Positions 62,569 to 64,000 of a stretch of DNA of 64,000 nucleotides are shown piece by piece. The DNA is taken from NCBI GenBank assembly GCA_024233135.1, contig JACKPZ010000004.1:207124-271123 (forward strand), read 5' to 3'. The stretch's first letter is position 1. Each line of letters opens with the position of its first letter. The position numbers and the translations under genes were made by a program. Source of the stretch: Akkermansiaceae bacterium (GTDB lineage: Bacteria > Verrucomicrobiota > Verrucomicrobiia > Verrucomicrobiales > Akkermansiaceae). The notes beneath the pieces are model-generated. The model did no database searches, was not told where the DNA came from, and saw nothing but the letters and a program-made list of their open reading frames with translations.

Positions 62569-63798
62569 ATGCTTCGACCCGAAACCCAAAAGACGCCGCT
62601 CCGATACTCCGTTGCGCTCCTCCTCTTCACCCTTGCCAGCGCGTTTCCCTCGCCGGCGCAGGACCGTGATGTCGTTTTTGAAACCACGGATCCCGGAGAG
62701 GCCAAATCCATCGCGACATGGGGACTCGACACCGCCTGGCTCAGCGAGGTGAACGTCCGCCGCGGCGTGGTGTTCATGGGCCAGCCGCAGGTCGATGTGA
62801 TCCGGTTTTCCTTCACCGGCGACTGGCCGCTGGTAGGCGGAACGCTCGGCACCGAAGCGCAGGCCGAGTTCGACCAGCGCATGGCGATCGTCGACAATTG
62901 GACGGAGTCCGACACGGCGCTGTATTTCAACAACGACACGGGAACGCTCGATTCGTCGTTCGATAATGGCGACGGCGGCGTGAACGCCGCGGCGTGGGCG
63001 GAGTTGATCGACGTGACCCGCCAGAAGTGCGAGGACGCGGGCCGCAAGGTGCTTTCGGTTTCTCCGATGAACGAGCCGGACTACGCGACGTGGCAGGGCG
63101 ACGTGAACCGCTTCGGCGATGTGTGCTGGCAGCTCAGGAACACCTACGGCGCCGATTTCGCCGGCATCCGCTTGATGGGCGGAAACACGCTCAACAATGA
63201 TCAGGCGGCCGCTTGGTATGATACCTTGAACGGTTTCGGCTACCTCGAGGAAGGCAACACCCACCAGCTTGCCGGCAGTTTCGACACCTACGCAGCGTTT
63301 TACGACACGGTGCAGGCCAACGGCGATGTCGGTTGCAACGACGAACTGCACAACGTGGCCGAGGCCATGATCGGCGCCGAACACGGCATGGACGCCGCCA
63401 TCTGGTGGGGCTCCGCCGAGCGGGCCCGTGGCGAGTTCGTCCAAGCCAGCGACGGCGACCGGCTCGCCTATGCGGAGAACCGTCCGTACTGGACCGCCGC
63501 ATCGGTCTACCGCGCGCCGGGCGCGGGCAACGCCCTCAAGGGTTTCGTCGGTGAGTCCGAACGTCAGAGTGTGGCGCACAACTATCAGTTCATCGCCAAG
63601 GACCGACCCGTGTTCTTCGACGGCCATGGCCCGCAACACACCTACGAGCTGAGCACTTCGGGCGACTGGTCGTATTGGTCCACCGCCCACAAGAACGCCG
63701 AGCGCGTCGTGAACATCACCTGGGGCGACGACGTGCAGCCGGCCATCGACGGCACCTACTATCGCGTAAATCTTAGACTGGCGGGTAAAGGGATTTGA
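62569..63798 (+). pseudogene. GH30-like secreted glycosidase, C-terminus cut by an IS630 element
   Basis: The ATG at 62569 gives a signal peptide (MLRPETQKTPLRYSVALLLF, cleavage near SPAQ). The barrel carries VLSVSPMNEPDYATWQG with the likely acid/base Glu, and NDELHNVAEAMIGAEHGMDA, a pattern of GH30-related enzymes. About 400 native residues remain, ending near DGTYYR (about 63765). The last residues (VNLRLAGKGI) and the stop appear to come from the insertion-sequence end. The missing part would be the C-terminal beta-sandwich. An active product is unlikely but not excluded. Confidence 0.75.
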
Positions 63799-64000
63799 GT
63801 TTGATGCGGGCCTGTTCGTTGGTGAATTGCCAGGAGATGGGTTTCGAGTTCGCATTCTTCCATTCGAGATATGCCTTCACTTCCTTGCGGAATTCCTCTT
63901 CGGATCCGATTCTGCGGTCGAGGCAGGTTCGGGCCAGCAGGCCGATCTCGATTTCCGCCATGTTGAGCCAACTGCCGTGTTTGGGCGTGTAATGGATTTC
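63773..64000 (-). mobile_element. IS630-family transposase, C-terminal end (continues past right edge)
   Basis: Reading leftwards from the window edge, the frame gives EIHYTPKHGSWLNMAEIEIG, then LARTCLDRRI, and ends KPISWQFTNEQARIKLKSLYPPV with a stop at 63773. This is the standard 3' part of an IS630-type DDE transposase, including the SWLNMAE segment near the last catalytic Glu. It belongs to a different IS630 subgroup from the remnant at 5163-5733. The left end of the element lies at about 63765, where IS630 elements typically insert at TA. The 5' part is outside the window. Confidence 0.88.

Noticed and set aside
1..64000. CRISPR array or phage region
   Set aside because: No regularly spaced short repeats, no Cas genes and no phage structural genes were seen; the repeated DNA is inside protein-repeat genes.

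Overview
The window looks like part of a chromosome of a free-living, polysaccharide-degrading member of the Verrucomicrobiota, probably a Luteolibacter/Haloferula-like organism. This is inferred from content: GC-rich coding, many secreted proteins built from 'autotransporter-associated beta-strand' repeats, PEP-CTERM tails, an ECF sigma factor beside a Ser/Thr kinase, and an H-X9-DG pseudopilin. No 16S rRNA or other taxonomic marker is present.

Layout. 1-3.8 kb holds housekeeping-type genes: hrpA (cut by the left edge), a glycogen synthase and a Nudix hydrolase. 3.9-7.6 kb holds a small PEP-CTERM protein, tRNA-Ala(GGC), two truncated insertion sequences abutting each other, and two small secreted proteins. 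7.7-15.1 kb is a saccharolytic block: GH29 fucosidase, thioredoxin-like protein, two coupled GH43 genes and a GH128-like glucanase. 15.3-29.1 kb carries four large beta-strand-repeat proteins on the minus strand, arranged as two tandem pairs. 29.3-33.1 kb has the ECF sigma gene (with an apparent -1 frameshift), a Ser/Thr kinase and a pseudopilin. 33.3-62.5 kb has a GH30 enzyme, more giant secreted repeat proteins, a GntR/LacI-type hybrid regulator, a two-gene metalloprotease unit, a Sde182-like protein, a GH128-LamG protein and a GH43. At the right end a GH30-like gene is cut by an IS630 element that runs off the window.

How it fits together. Almost every gene from 7.7 kb onward encodes an exported protein that cuts glycans, binds glycans, or forms a long surface repeat structure. 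Two kinds of C-terminus recur: PEP-CTERM (exosortase type), and a roughly 130-residue module of the form W..ANFG..D..DG..N..EY..G..P ending in an F.R..V-type strand. The most notable signal is non-coding. A 30-bp element (TGGCG, then an invariant 18-nt gap, then CGCT and a T three bases later) occurs upstream of ten of these exported-protein genes, on both strands, with no variation in spacing. I did not find it upstream of hrpA, glgA, the Nudix gene or the insertion sequences. Its geometry resembles an ECF-type promoter, so it may define one regulon for the secreted glycan-degradation and surface-protein set, possibly read by the sigma factor at 29.3 kb. That link is inference.
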